A DNA stretch of 64,000 nt from Congeria kusceri (GCA_027627225.1 CM051029.1:14909159-14973158), one strand, 5' to 3'. Positions 35,746-49,491 are shown, counted from the stretch's first letter. A program made the numbers and translations. The notes: generated by a model from the letters alone, not told the origin.

Positions 35746-36997
35746 GTAAATATCATACTACTGTTACACAATTCGCAATACATACATTTGTACCACTATT
35801 TCATTTGTATATAATATATAACATATCTTATATACACCTTTTAATAAAAGCAAAATAAGACACACGCACATTTTTGCAGTTGAATTATGCAGTAAAGTTA
35901 TGTACGATCCAACTCTATGATCTAAATTTAATGTACATGCTTGTATGTTTCATTGAAATATGAACCAGGCGTTTGGCACCGTTTTTTAAATACGGTTGAG
36001 ATGCATTACTGGCGTCGTTCGTTATATAAATAAGATAATGACATCTCAAGTCGGTCTTTCTATCGATGAAGAAATACTGAAGTAATACCCAATACGTTCA
36101 AATGCCATTTATAAAATAATTATCAAATTAGCATAACAAACTATGTCAAGAACTTTGATGACACTATGGAATGTATTACATGTATGGTTCGTACTGAAAC
36201 AGAAGAAGGATGGCTACAAATGTGATTTGAAATGTATCGTGCAAGTACTGAAGAAAGTAAATAAATATTATTATACATACATTTTATACAAGTAATTGTC
36301 AAAACTTAACATTACTGGATGGACATTATTTTACTATACGACTGTACGGCCTTGTATTTTATCAAACACTTACTCGTATTCGGATGATAAACAAACGTTT
36401 AAGCCCCAGATGTGGTGCAAATGCAAAACGAAGTCTAAATATGGTTATATTCATAAAAAAATATCGAAACTATATACATCAACCTTTTATACCGTCTCTC
36501 AAGCAACTCAGAAACTGAAAATAAACCGTGTATAACATTTTTACCATAATAGTTCACAATGACGAAAGTAATATTAAAACCCACTTATCAGCTTAACACA
36601 TCTTCAAATATCGAATAAAATGTGCTTTTAGACGTCCATATTGATTATTCGGTGCAAATGTCTCACTTTAGAATACGCGGTGCCGAATAAGTTCACCCCC
36701 CCCCCCGCCCGTGTATACATATATTTGACAATTGTGAACTAATTTATTCACTTGTTTTACTTAAAAGTTAGCAACTTAATAAACATGAATACAATTTGAT
36801 ACTTAATATATTATTGCACTTGTTGTTTTAGATGTGAGGTATACCTTAAATATATTGCGATATACTTTGCATTCCTAATATCTTTGCATATTAACTTGCC
36901 AACATTTTATACTGTGTACTTGCCAACACGAAAACCGATGACAATGCAAAAGTGGTGATCATAGGTAAAAAATATATAACATTTTAACTGCCCTATT

Positions 36998-37038
<41 letters not shown>

Positions 37039-38181
37039 TAATAATAATAATAATAATAATGAACTATTATTCAATATTTTCGGATATTTTAATTACACTA
37101 TCTTATCGATGATGTTTGTGTTGGAATCACTGTAAAGAGGCCTTTCTCCGCATGGACTTGAGGCAATATGATAACCAGCATCGCATACACTTGTACAGAG
37201 CGCTTTATGGCGTTTTGAATACCAATATATACAATTTATGTTAAAACATTCTGCATTTTAAGTATGTCTGATTACATTACACATTTAGCATACACACGTG
37301 TATACTGTTAACATCAGCATACGTTATTTTACTGAATCAAGAAATGAAATACCTGTTAGAAATATTTAAAATATTTAAAATTAAATAATATTTACGTCTT
37401 ACCTAAAATCTGCATGTACACTGAAAATTAAAATAATGATGAAATTTGTCATTGACATTTCTACTTATTTCTTACTTATCAACATGCAGTAATCATGGAG
37501 AAATAAACCAAGCGAGACATTTCGCATAGCTACCTGACCATTGACTGTCCGTGCTAATCAAGCTAATTTAATTAAGCTGATTGACGTCGTCATCGTCGCG
37601 TCTTTTTTACTTATCCATTCATGTTTCAATGCTTACAATGCCTAAAAATTCTAAAAAAAATATGCCCTATTCAACAATTGTATTCTATGCGGCTTGTTGA
37701 TAAAATCAAATGTCTGCATAGATGATTTACAAATATCTTTACTCGAGTGCATTACCACCCGAATTTAGAGTTGATCTGACAATTATATTTTTTCTCAATT
37801 GCCGTTGTGCATCACCATCATATCAATATTGTTTTTATTAATAGGCAATCTTAAAATGAAGCCAACTTTTGGTATTATGTCAATGTATGTTTGTCTTACA
37901 TTATACTATTTTTTTAAGTAAGTAAGTATATTTATTTCGTACACAATTCACGATCTATTTACTTGTTTTAATGCAAATAAATGGCTTGCTCCGCTTAACG
38001 GTTACCATGGTTATATTATCAAATATAGGAGCGTAATAAATTAATTTCACAATATTACTTATTAAACATGTTCAGTTTGAATCCCTATTAATTTGATATA
38101 GGTTTTATTCAATTAAGTTTATTCAGTTGTAAACAATAAAAAAAGTCTACGTTATTTTTTGAACATCCCTCGTAACTCAAG
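35746..38181. other. gene C internal non-coding stretch
   Basis: Includes an (AAT)n run at 36999-37060 and a C-run near 36700. The six Ig exons that gene D has at the equivalent place are not found, so this segment has been deleted or replaced. Confidence 0.4.
36999..37060. repeat. (AAT)n microsatellite
   Basis: About 20 trinucleotide copies with a single interruption near 37036. Confidence 0.95.
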
Positions 38182-38498
38182 GTGCACCGAGACCATCACC
38201 ATTTTCTCCACCGATTACCACTGCATTTAGAAGAAGCTATGATTCAGTCATTCTTACGTTCACAATTGTGGCGTATACTCCGCCCAGTAATGCATCGGCA
38301 TATGTTTGGCGGAGGAAGGTGGACGGTGAATGGATTACTCTGCATATCACCAGCAGACTTCAGATTCACATATAAGAAGACAAACTGCAGACAACATGTC
38401 AATAGTGCAACTACGAAATGAAGAATTTACACAATACTCGGTCAGCGTGGAAAATAGAATCGGATCTACAGAACAGACAATTGTCATTCGAACAAAAG
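38182..38498 (+). pseudogene. gene C membrane-proximal Ig-like exon
   Basis: Phase-1 exon between ctcaag (38181) and gtgaat (38499). It reads APRPSPFSPPITTAFRR, then YVWRRKVDGEW; after a frameshift near 38360 it reads MSIVQLRNEEFTQYSVSVE. It has the Trp of an Ig fold, but neither canonical Cys is present in this copy or in gene D. The domain may be a disulphide-free Ig variant. Confidence 0.55.
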
Positions 38499-38753
38499 GT
38501 GAATTTTATTTTATCTTTTATTCCTCAATGCCCGCATGGAAAACCTCTAATCTATTAATCTCAATACTAAATCTCTTACTGGTATACTTATGATCTTACT
38601 GCATCTATATATCTGACCATGACATGTGTTCACAAATGATACTTCAACAACCATTTTGGATTTTATTGATAGAACAAACACAACTGTTCCAAACTGTGTT
38701 CAAAGGCTCATAATTGATATGTTTCAGGAACATATCCATGGTATTACATGTAG

Positions 38754-39003
38754 TAAACATCTAAATACATTATGTCTTCAGATTTTGTTTTGGTATTGCA
38801 GAGCAACCAGCTGTTCCACAACACACCATAATTCATGTCGGTGAGACCTTGGTAACGGACAGTACAGTAACGACAATGTAAACATCTAAATGCATTCTGT
38901 ATTCAGATAGTTATTTTGGTTTTGCAGAGCAACCAGCTATGCCACAACAATGTCGTGTCGTGGAGGCCTTGGTGACCGACAATACTGTAACCGTTGAATG
39001 GAA
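38754..39003 (+). repeat. 125-bp tandem duplication of FN3 exon head
   Basis: Sequence from 38754 repeats from 38879 with about 80-85% identity by eye. Each copy has the intron end, the acceptor (ttgcag) and the first ~60 bases of the FN3 exon (AGCAACCAGCT..). The upstream copy reaches only a partial exon head and is not bounded by a donor, so only the second copy leads into a complete FN3 reading. Confidence 0.7.
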
Positions 39004-39205
39004 ACCAGGATTTGATGGAGGAGAAAAACAATGGTTTGTTATTGGTTATAAGACAGTAGAAAGTGAACATTGCACTTACAAAACCGTGGCTGAAACAGTT
39101 ACTCGAAAGAGCCTTAATGAATTAGTTGCTGGAAATATGCCGAAAATTCAATTGGAAAAACAGATGAAACCACAGAGATTACAGTGATAACATGAGCCAA
39201 TTCTG
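38928..39205 (+). pseudogene. gene C fibronectin type III exon
   Basis: Reads EQPAMPQQCRVVEALVTDNT, VTVEWKPGFDGGEKQWFVIG and ELVAG, the Trp and Tyr landmarks of an FN3 domain. A deletion after ELVAG removes the G-strand lead (gene D has TSYEVKMYA) and shifts the frame. The original frame resumes as NSIGKTDETTEITVIT and then stops. Compared with gene D, the two TGA/TAA sites of that copy are absent here. Confidence 0.65.
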
Positions 39206-39629
39206 GTATACATATTTCTCACATTTTTAAATAAGCGATTTTAAAATGTGTTAATGTAAAAGTTTATTTTAGCTATCCAACATGAAAATATCCGTTTATG
39301 AAATGCTATTTAAACACTTTAGTGAACAATTAATAGTCAAAATCTTAACCCAAACAATGAACCAACGAAAAATTACAATTATAAGAAACATAGAATACAA
39401 TTAATTCGTATACATCCTTTTGATGTATTTTATTAGATGGCGACTTCCCCGTCGGTCGGGGCTATAGTAGGAGTAGTTGTGCTGTGGAAACTAAGGAACA
39501 CATTATTATATGCATACCTAGACTTATGTTGTATTGTGAATTTGTGATATAAAGAAAATTAATTTTATTGTGGACTTGTCTATCTTTGTCTTGGGGACGA
39601 CATTGTAATTATTGGCACATACATTTCAG

Positions 39630-41292
39630 GTAATCCTCCACCTGCCGCTTATTACGATGACTTATACAGAACACAGTATGTACGTATAATATTTTAAGAA
39701 TACAGTTATATTTATATTTTACTAAAGTATGATAAATATTTCTAACTTGTTTATAATAAAATATTGGATGAACGATTGTTCGAACAGAATAACTGATAAT
39801 TTAATTGTTTGTTACAGAGCGAAAATCCCTGCTGCAATTGCGAGCTCCCGATATGAATCCTGCATAATCGGTATGATAATACATGTTATCGCAAATAAGC
39901 ATTTTTATTTAATGCTGATAGTGAAATATAGAAAAATAACAGTGAGATATATCCCTATATCAACACAGTGAGGGACTACTTTTTTAATTTTTATTTGATT
40001 TGAACAATATGTTTATTTTTGTGTTGTCACCATGCATCATACATAATTACCAAAAAGAAGAGTTGTAAAGAATATTAACAGTTAATGTTAAGAATACCTC
40101 TCCAATTATATATTGAAGTGCCTTACCTCTTATTTTCACTCGAATTTGTCTCAGTGGTATTGAGCCAAGGAGACTAAGAGCCAAGGTATTGCGGGTACAT
40201 GTTTTACCCACAAGGTATTGGAGCTGGTACAACTTGGTCCAAACTTAATTTTAACATTCAACATATTTTATTCATTCCTGTGCACTTTATGAGTTCTTGC
40301 ATACTACACCTGCACTTGTTGTTTACTATTGCTATGAACAGTAGTCACCCTTTGCATGCATAATTGCTGTATTGACGGTTCTCCAAAATCCATCACGAAT
40401 CCAATGTACCCTTAAGTAATAACTTACATTCATATTGCATATAGTTATATATTATTGTGTGTGTATAAAGTTTTTATATCCAATAACAACGCTTAAGTAT
40501 TTAAGTAGTCAATGTGTTATTGTAAGAAGTGTTCAATACGTACTTTTATCATAAATATACTTAAATCTATCAGTGAATGTTACGTTCTTGATTTGAAAGC
40601 TCAACATTATTGAACGACAACGTGTATCCAATTGCATGTATTAAACATAAATAAATTTAGAAATTGGATTCTGTGTACTGTATACACGTTACCAAGATAA
40701 TGCCTACAGTCAACAATTTTGCGGTTTAGATTATTTAGCTAATCCACGGCACATTTTTGTCGTAATCCATTTATTACTAAAACCAATTACTACCCATTAT
40801 AGAAAAAAATGGTACTGACATGAATCTGAAAACATCGTGTTGAAAATCACTTCAAAATAATTCAAATATAAAGAATGTCAACAGCATTAAGATAAACAGA
40901 CAATTGGTTTGTTTCATTTGTGATAACGCTCGTGAAAATTTCAATTGTCTCCCCTTCCAGTGATGATATAACCCGTTATTTCACAGAACACAAACAAATA
41001 TCATATAAATAGTAATAGGAACCATGCATAATAGTGTATGAAATAAAAAACTTACTTAAGCATGTATGATATTCATCGTAAGTACCTTTAAGGAATATTA
41101 AGCCATGGTGTCATTTCAGAATTCCAGCCTAGCAGTCAGTACGAGACTCCCACTGAAACATCGTTTGATGAATATTCGGTTCTGTCACGAGGAAACGCAC
41201 ATGAAGCTATCGCGTTCAACAAGAAGCATGCCAATGAAACTTCAGCCAGGGATTCAGACGTGGTGAAAGACGAAAATGCATATGTTAATTAA
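39630..41292 (+). pseudogene. gene C cytoplasmic tail exons
   Basis: Exons 39630-39675 (GNPPPAAYYDDLYRTQ), 39818-39870 (SSRYESCII) and 41120-41292 all keep acceptors and phases. The last exon has QYETPTETSFDEYSVLSRG and ends DENAYVN-stop. The premature TAA at 41290 removes LKLSNT-type residues. The introns are non-coding; the last one (39871-41119) holds nothing recognisable. Confidence 0.65.
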
Positions 41293-44200
41293 CATTGTCG
41301 AATACTTAAAACAATATACAGTCTTGTTATTGGAAAACTAATATGTGAATGCATCAAGTAAGGGGCCATTTCCAACTATGTGTTTTGGATCCCAATATGC
41401 ATTAACAGCAGTTTAAGTGAAAGTGTAAAGATATGGTTTACAATGATGCTTATGTGGGATTCTGAAATATTAATCATAGAAGTACACTGCTGAAGTGCGA
41501 ATATAAGTAAAAATAGAAAGAAAAAAAAACGAACAATGAAGATAAATAAATAGTTTTACGAATGTGCCAGAATGTACTTGTAGTTCGTATTATTCTGTGT
41601 ACGTCTACGGGCTATCACCCACTAGTATTGCTACTTGAACACTAAACATTAGCTATGAATGACTCTCAAAAGTTCATACATTAACAAATGTAAAGTAAGT
41701 TTTAAAGGCCAGACATTTAAAATGTACACCATTTAGGGATATGGTTACTCAAAATGAATGTTGTATATGTATTTCGATATATGCGTGTAACACATGTGTA
41801 TTCATCTATTATATTCACATATTAAGTATCAATTATTATTTCTGTTGTGCATTTATTGTTATGTTCATGGTATTTTTGCACCTTTGAATGTTGGATGTTA
41901 CCCTCTTGTAAACCTTTATACAGTGATGTGACGTTGTTTTATCTGCTTGCAGAGTGGTAGTTCTTTGCCCTCACCACACACCTCTGCAATGGGCTGAATG
42001 ACAAGAATGCTGTCAAAAGATAACAAAGGTATTTAACGCACATTTGATTGTTAGGACCGATAGCATAGAAATAAAGAATTAATGATTTTTTAATTACCAC
42101 AAATTGGAAAAAATAAATTTTTGATTCTTATAATTGGAACTTTTTTATAGTTCATTTGTCTCAGTTCCATGCTTTTCGTGAATAACTGTTATTCTAACAC
42201 TAATATCAATTTAAAAAACAAACTGAACAAGTCATTTTAAGGACCGTCTATGAAACTTGTTGGGCAGTATTTGAAGTTAGAAATATAATATTTTGACATA
42301 TAAAAATTTACAAACACAAAATCACTTGGTCGGTTTCTGACCACTTATAAGTAAATTTGCACAGTAAATTCATGCTGCGTTGTTAAATTTGTTGAACCAC
42401 ATTAATTAGTGTCTTCATTAAATCTTGATACCACACACTCGTAGTAAAGGTTTATTAGACGACCCTCGGAATTGAAATACATCACTGATAGAAATGACAG
42501 GATTTCTCCATGCAAAAATCATGCAATGGAACTGCAATCCTGTACGGGAAACTAGGACACCCAAAGTCGTGAATGTTATTATCATACATGTATGACTTAA
42601 ACCACGTGGATTGCATGGGACTATTTTCCGAGCCTACAACAGAGGTGAATGCAATGTAGGCGGTGTGCAAGAGTTTGTTAGACAACTTGCTGGTAGTAAT
42701 CTTGTTATTCTAGCGCAAACCGTTTACAAGGGAAGAACGCCGCTGGTTTGACTGGTGTTTGATTCAAATATGCCTTATTTGTTCTATCTCAAATTCTTAT
42801 CGCGTTAGAGTTAAGTTTTTTATACGTTTTTAAACCATTAATCGCCTTTAGTATATCTTTTATTTTTATCTGTGCATTAGCTGAGTCTGATCAGTTGTCC
42901 ATACCTAATATCATATACTATTTATATATTCACAAGCAAATGCATTCACATGGTATCCTACACTCAAGTTAATACACTGACAGTACACAGAGAGTGAAAG
43001 CAAATCTACAGATTTAATAAGATATGAACATGCTGATGTGATGTTGTTTGTTGATGGTCTGATATGTGTGTACACTGTATTGCTTAAGAATATTATGTTT
43101 TTATGTTTTGAATATTATTTTCATTGTATATTATAAATATATGCTTTACCTTACTTGATGAGAGTTATTAATAGACACTGACAACTAATATAATATCAAC
43201 GTTTTATATGTCAATGACATTGTTTTCAATATAATATATTGTTCATTGTAGATAATATTACTGTATGAGCCTATATTAAGTATGTATTGATAAAAATACA
43301 AATGTTTTATGTTTTAACAACATTTATGATACCAGGATTTACGAAAAATAAACTAAAACATTTTTTCCGCACATTTTTTTATTCTTCAAACTAGTGAAGT
43401 GGTTCTTATTTCAGTTTATCTTAAAAATCTGTTACATTTAAGTCAAATATTAATTACGTTGTAATGCTTAAACAGTATATTAAAACTGGAATTCTTTTAA
43501 AATGCAGAAGACGATATCTTGTGTAAAATGTGGAACCAAACCGAAACTAATTGGCAGATTTTAGTGCCAACAATAATTTGTAATAAGCCGAAATAATGGC
43601 AGAGAATAGCAGTTTACGGGAAGGTTTCTCATTAAAGGTGTTTGCGACACCGCTTAACCAGTATGTAAGCCTCATAAAGTGTTCTTTTAAACTGTCATAT
43701 CCATTAGTCTGTTAAAAATCAACAACAACATAAATGAATGCGTTAAGGAGGAATATTTAATGAGTCACATGAACGCTTTTATGTGAGGACAGATTCTACA
43801 AGCGAATTGATCTTTTCACAATACCATTTAAACCAAAACTGTCAGATGAGAGAAACAACAATTGGAAGTATACATTGCCAAGCTCAGTTCTAGAGCACAG
43901 CACACTATCCAAGTCTGACGCTAACATTGTCCGAAAATGGAATGGTTTGGTGCAAACACATAATTTGCACATGCAGTATTGATCCAAAATCTGCCACAAA
44001 CTGATATGTTTAAATTTGTTGACATTTGACATGTATCCATGTACATGGATCCGTGTTCACAGATATTTAAAATGTTAATCAAGTAGGGATGCTTTTTGAA
44101 TTTTCATAATAGATGTAGGCCTAAGCAATAGGTAAAACAACTCAACGAACTGTACTTGAATCACTATATATTATATTTCACTGTTTAATAACACATGTAT

Positions 44201-46081
44201 TTGTTTTTATTCAAGATGACAAAGTTCGCTTTACCATACCGGTTAACAATCCAAAGCACATGTACGTACGCAATGTGGTTATTGTACATAGAGTCTAAAT
44301 ATATGTGTATCACCCGTAACAAGCAGAGCAACAATTTGATAACAATCACACGTATATTGATAAATTGACAAACTAAGAATGTAAGGCTAACAAAAAACAC
44401 ACAGAAAGAATAATATAACATAAGATACAGCACCATTCCAATGGTAGCATCAACACTCTGAAACACATATACAATACAGAAAATGATGGTGTGGCAAATG
44501 TTAACATAAAGCTGAATAGTACCATACAATAGTATGTGAAGGGCACGAGATCATTGTTTGCAAAAGTATTAACGTCATTCTAAATATGGAATTCCCAGTC
44601 ATTGATTACATCAAATAGACAGTATTAAACAGTCTGGAAGCTTTTGAATACATATAATATACATATATACTATATATTGCATGCAAAGATCAACTGTAAT
44701 AATGACATTAATGAGATTAACAGTCTGAACACATTAAAACATTGAATGCTCATCTTGCTTCGCCCCGTAGCTGACACGAGTATTCAGTATGAAATACCAC
44801 GAACATATTTTATACTATGTATAACTAATAGAAGGGTCAATCAAACCTATCAGATGCAAGCCTATAATATCCCCTTATTTGTACAACACATACCTCCTAT
44901 TGGTCAATACATACTTGTCATACATGTGCATGAGTCATCTGACACAACCAGCTGGAAACCCATGGAGAAATTCCATAAAGCATGTAAACTAGAAATGTCT
45001 TGACAATTATAACCGTACAAGTGACCCGGAACGCCCCAATACACATGTGTTGATATTACCGTTGTTTTCGGCACTAATATGTCAAAAGAGGTTTTTCTAT
45101 GTATACAGTACATCGAATATATATTTATTTATCAATTGATACCATAAATTAGTTCATTATTTTCGATGTTTTATCGCGATGAATTAACCGTACCCTAGTT
45201 TCTGCAACCAGTATTCAGGTAGATTTATTAACATGTATTACCCATAAAAACCCCGTTTCGGTTCATTGGTCAGCATACAGAGTTGAAACTTTGATGATTT
45301 ACTGCTGTTAAATCACCAGTTATAAAAAATGAAATGGGTGGGCTGCATTTATTTTCAGAACCATTCATCTTAATGTAATCCAGAACTACCAGTGATATGG
45401 GAATTCATTCAATAACTGTGCAGTTTGCAGTATCCACATAAACAGTGCACAATAGCCGACATTGGGGAAGTATTTCTGAATTAAAATTAACCACACACAG
45501 TGTAATTTATTCAAATTAGAATTCGTACGCGCCTTCTTTAATGCAAATTAGCTTTCGTATTTGTAATTGTGATTTAACATTGTCCATATCACACTGTTTT
45601 GCAACTGTTCTCAAATTTTAAACTTGTGAGCAAGCTGAAATATAATTGGATATTGGCGCGAGTGACACTAACATGTACATGCCGTAACAATCAACCATCA
45701 CCATCATCACCATCAGTAGTCGATCACCATCGTATTTATCGTAGTTAACCTCATTTAAAAATAATAAATTGAACAATAACGTATATGTGAAACAGTTTAA
45801 ACGATTTTACAGTATTACAATGTATGTATGTCTGCACACAGTATGCCAAAATGAAATCGCTCATATTATGTGTGAAGTATGGTCTATATTCCAAAAATGG
45901 GTTGTTGCCTCGAAAATGCAAAAATAATCCACAGTTATTTGACGCTCAAGTAAAATAATTGGTTTGGTTTAGCATTATTCAATGGTATTACGGCTTTTTA
46001 TATTTGAATTGGATCGTATATGTATTCGGGAATAAAGTAAGACATTTATTGTATTTACAATATACTTTATATGTGTATTAC
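41293..46081. other. spacer between genes C and D
   Basis: 41293-41880 matches the 3' flank of gene B. 42880-43790 is the second copy of duplication block 1. A short (ATC)n run lies near 45697-45730. Open frames such as 42482-42685 and 44185-44529 (both minus) lack recognisable motifs. No gene is supported. Confidence 0.4.
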
Positions 46082-46518
46082 CAGGGCTCCATAAAAGTTG
46101 TTAGGCTCAAGGGTACTGTCCCCCCTGACCTTTTGGTCAAAGGGTATTTTACCCCCTGATAATCAGCTTTAAAGGGTATTGGAGATTCGTAAAGGGTATT
46201 TTCAGAACTTCAGATAGGAGTTGGCTTAAAAGGGTTTTTTACCCTATGGTATTAAATGTGAAGGATATAAATGTGCATGTAAATATTGTTAAGTAATTGT
46301 AGTTTTAAATAAGATTCATTCGGGAAATTAACTGCCGAACGAAATTTTGTTGTTTTCAAAATTACATAAAGCAAGTTTTTGGCAAGACTTTCAATGTTGA
46401 CCAGTACCAACACTTTAATTGTCTAAAGGTTACTAGTACCCCCTACTTAACATTTTAAAGGGTATTTGCAATATTTTACAGTGTATTTACACAAATACCC
46501 ATCGTATCTGGAGCTCTG
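46082..46518. mobile_element. 437-bp MITE-like element with TIRs and TATTAC flanks
   Basis: Starts CAGGGCTCCA and ends TGGAGCTCTG (9 of 10 inverted match). It is immediately flanked on both sides by TATTAC (46076-46081 and 46519-46524). The interior repeats the words aaagggtatt and tacccc many times. It has no coding capacity. The ends resemble hAT-type termini, but the visible direct repeat is six rather than eight bases. Confidence 0.6.
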
Positions 46519-46879
46519 TATTACTATTATACATTGTATATGTAAAATATGTACATTGTTGTTATTTTAATTTAGAAACATGAACAATATTTTCCAAGAA
46601 AATATGTTTTATGATTCATTTGATAAAGGCCTATCACAAAAAGTGTTATTGCTCTTGTTACATCATATACAATCTTGACATTTAGTATTTTTCTCAAAAT
46701 AATGACAATATATTTTAGTAAAAAATCAACAAACATGTCATACTCATCATCATGACACTCATTTTTAAATGTGCAAACCATAATCATAATATAGGTATTC
46801 GACCGTTATTACCATGTATATTTGTTTTATGTTAATTTAACAAATGTAATGCACTATATTAAAGTTCTGCATATAAATA

Positions 46880-49180
46880 TGTTGTATGCTTCAGTATTTA
46901 ACCATCTGTATTGCTCCAGTGTTTGGTTTTATACAAAACCATAACATTCCTTAATGTATTTAAATCTAAAAATTTGGTAGCAAATTGTATGTGTGTTCAC
47001 ACATTGCCACAAAAATATAAAAGATAATCTGGCGTACCTCATGCTTAGATGAAATAGGAACTAAAATGTTACAAACATACTTTTAGTTTACCCTCTGAAT
47101 TTAAACACACATTAAGGAACATGTATTAACATTTAAAAGTATGTATTAGCGAATGAAGATCTCTGTATCTTAGTCCAATATGAGGTGCATATTAAATGAA
47201 ATTGTGTCGATTATGTCCATCCATGTTGATAACTTCTGCTTTTCATAGTGGCTAGTAGTGGAATGCGATGAGATCTGCATCTGTGACGCCGCACTCCGCA
47301 TGGGACATACACTCTGAAATAAAGTATCTTATGTTTTGTTTACATGAATTTAAATGTAAATAAGACCATTTTTAGAGTTTTACCAGTATTAGACTAAGTT
47401 GGGCTAATGATTAAAGTAGAACATATGATATTTGTTTAGTAATATGTGAGTGTGTTTATACATTTGAACATATACATTTTAATTTATTTCAAAACTGAAC
47501 AAGCATTAGCATCACTGCATGTACTGATCCTTAAATTAAATACACAAACTAATCATATAGTAATCACATTACAATACCTAAAATAGTTATTCATCTTCGC
47601 AAAATAATAATAAGAGAATGTGTCTAGTGGCCCACTTGAATAACTCTTTACACATATACACTAATATTTCACCATATAGACATTTAATAATCATTTGCAA
47701 ACCACTAAAACATTACAGCTATATAATCCATACAAACCTTACACTTTTCCTGCCACACGCATACAAATTGCAACGCATATCAACATACAAAATGTGGTGT
47801 GGACTTCACATAGTCTGTAGTTCCGCCTCCCTCTGCCTGCCTGCCTCTTCACATTCTGACTCGTGTATGTTAGAACTGCAGCAATAGAATCATGGTTCAC
47901 AATAGAAATACAATTGTGATTAACATACTTTCTATAACAAAGATAAAAGAGCAATGCAATCTCGACTTCAGGTTCCAGTTAACACGAAAGTCAATACAAA
48001 ATAATTACAGACAGAGCATTTCTCATTTTTAAACCACTTGTAATACATAAATAATACACAATATCAACATTGCAGATCGTACTAGCCTTTCATAAGAAAT
48101 ATCAAATGATGAAATACAAATAAGCAGCTCTATGACAAAAAAATGGCTGCTCACACATTGACTGCCCAGAAGGCAATGAATGAAGTATTGAACAATAATA
48201 GGATATTGTCACCTGACTAAACAGGGTTTAAAATCACTCATCTTTGATTATTGGTCGGTATGGTCAATTGAAGATATATTAAATCCAATTTTCAGAATTT
48301 AATAGAAAATTTCACGTGGTTACAGATGGATTACAGGTTATGCGTTCGCTCGGTTGGCTGTGGTATTCGTGCTGCAGGCAATTGTGCATCAAGGCCTCGT
48401 TTCCATGTTGACAGAAGCAGTACATTTTGATCACTGCTGCTTTGTCAGAGTCTACTGAGGATTGACTCTGGCGCTCGTTTATCTGCGGACATAAGGCACA
48501 TTACTACGTAAATTTCTGATTTCATGATCTGGTAATTATTATAAAAATAAGACTATTGAACAATATATGTGAATCATATTATAAGTCGTTCGTGAAACTA
48601 ACGTATATGCAAAGAGTACATGAAACATGTAAATAAATTTAGATCATTTAATTAGTTAATATTTATTGTGGAAACATGCCAGACACATGTACCAAATTAT
48701 GTTAGTTCGAAGTAAACCAAACAACGACAGAGCACTCCTTCGTTAATATTTCTGAGACACTAGTTTCAACACATTTTGAAATACCGATGTATCCAAATAT
48801 TATATCACTCATGGAGGTGCCTTTTGTGTGAGTCGTTCTATCGACATACCTTTATTCATATTTGTGTATTAGAAAATAGATAACTTGTTAATATAATTAC
48901 TCTTCAAAAATAAGTTCATATTAAAAAATTAACATAGCATGTAAGCAAATATTGGATCGTTGAAATGTCAAATGTTCATATCCGGTTTATGTAAATAAGT
49001 TAGGCGTGAATGCACTAAAATCCGAATGATTACACTGAAGTAAACTTGCCGTGTTTAAACTACTGGTTGACATTGAGTGGAATATAAAATAAACAAACAA
49101 CGGCGCTGATTGTTTTTTTCAGATCTTACGTTATTGTCTTCTTTAGTTAAGGAATTATGAACCTTCTCTAACACTTAAGG
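46880..49180. repeat. segmental duplication blocks 2-3 (copy in unit D)
   Basis: Counterpart of 29760-30310 and 32430-33730. It carries the paired minus-strand splice contexts at about 48482 (downward), 47875-47789 and 47313-47252. The frames are VLTYTSQNVKRQAGRGRRNY for the middle segment and MSHAECGVTDADLIAFHY for the last. Joining the last two as written creates a stop, so the gene, if real, is not clearly readable. Confidence 0.45.
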
Positions 49181-49249
49181 AAAACACTTAAGTTAAAACT
49201 TGCTTGAATAATACTTACATTTTTCTTAGATATTATGGCAAAACCTATA

Positions 49250-49491
49250 CTCTCAACAAAAGTTTTAACGCATCAAATGGAATAAATTGAAATTGTTGGT
49301 TTTTCTTTATTTATAAGAATTTCAGCTTGGAATGTCAGCTATGGTTATTTGAGTTATACATGCATGTGTTCCGTCCAAAATATTGTAAAATATACGCAAA
49401 AATTGCGTGTTTACCATGGCGCAGCTAAAAAGTTTATAAATAAACGAAATACAACAATTTGCATTTGGAGCGTTATAACTTTTGTTGAGTT
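49250..49491. mobile_element. 242-bp MITE, Tc1/mariner-like (TA flanks)
   Basis: The ends match as ~28-bp inverted repeats: left ctcaacaaaagttttaacgc from 49252, right the reverse of gcgttataacttttgttgag up to 49489. TA dinucleotides flank both ends (49248-49249 and 49492-49493). The corresponding place in unit C (about 33800-33840) lacks it, giving an empty-site comparison. Confidence 0.65.

Larger units (their letters stand above)
35407..41292 (+). pseudogene. IgSF receptor gene C, decayed
   Basis: Exons recognised: Ig-like 35407-35745; membrane-proximal Ig-like 38182-38498; FN3 38928-39205; TM remnant about 39437-39515; tail 39630-39675, 39818-39870 and 41120-41292. The first exon has lost its acceptor (ac for ag) and has TGA and TAA stops. 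The 38-kb exon has a frameshift. The FN3 exon lacks part of its 3' half and ends in a stop. The TM exon is shortened by about 30 bases and has no donor. The tail keeps YYDDLYRTQ and DEYSVL, but the first ITAM tyrosine reads YETP and the frame stops at AYVN, four residues short of the B/D C terminus. The Ig2-Ig7 exons of gene D have no counterpart here. It is probably a non-functional, internally deleted paralogue of gene D. Confidence 0.75.

Noticed and set aside
42482..42685. Minus-strand 67-codon frame as a gene
   Set aside because: No domain, splice context or paralogous counterpart in the other duplicated unit.
44185..44529. Minus-strand 114-codon hydrophobic frame
   Set aside because: AT-rich sequence readily gives such Leu/Ile/Tyr-rich frames; no conserved motif and no copy in the paralogous spacer.
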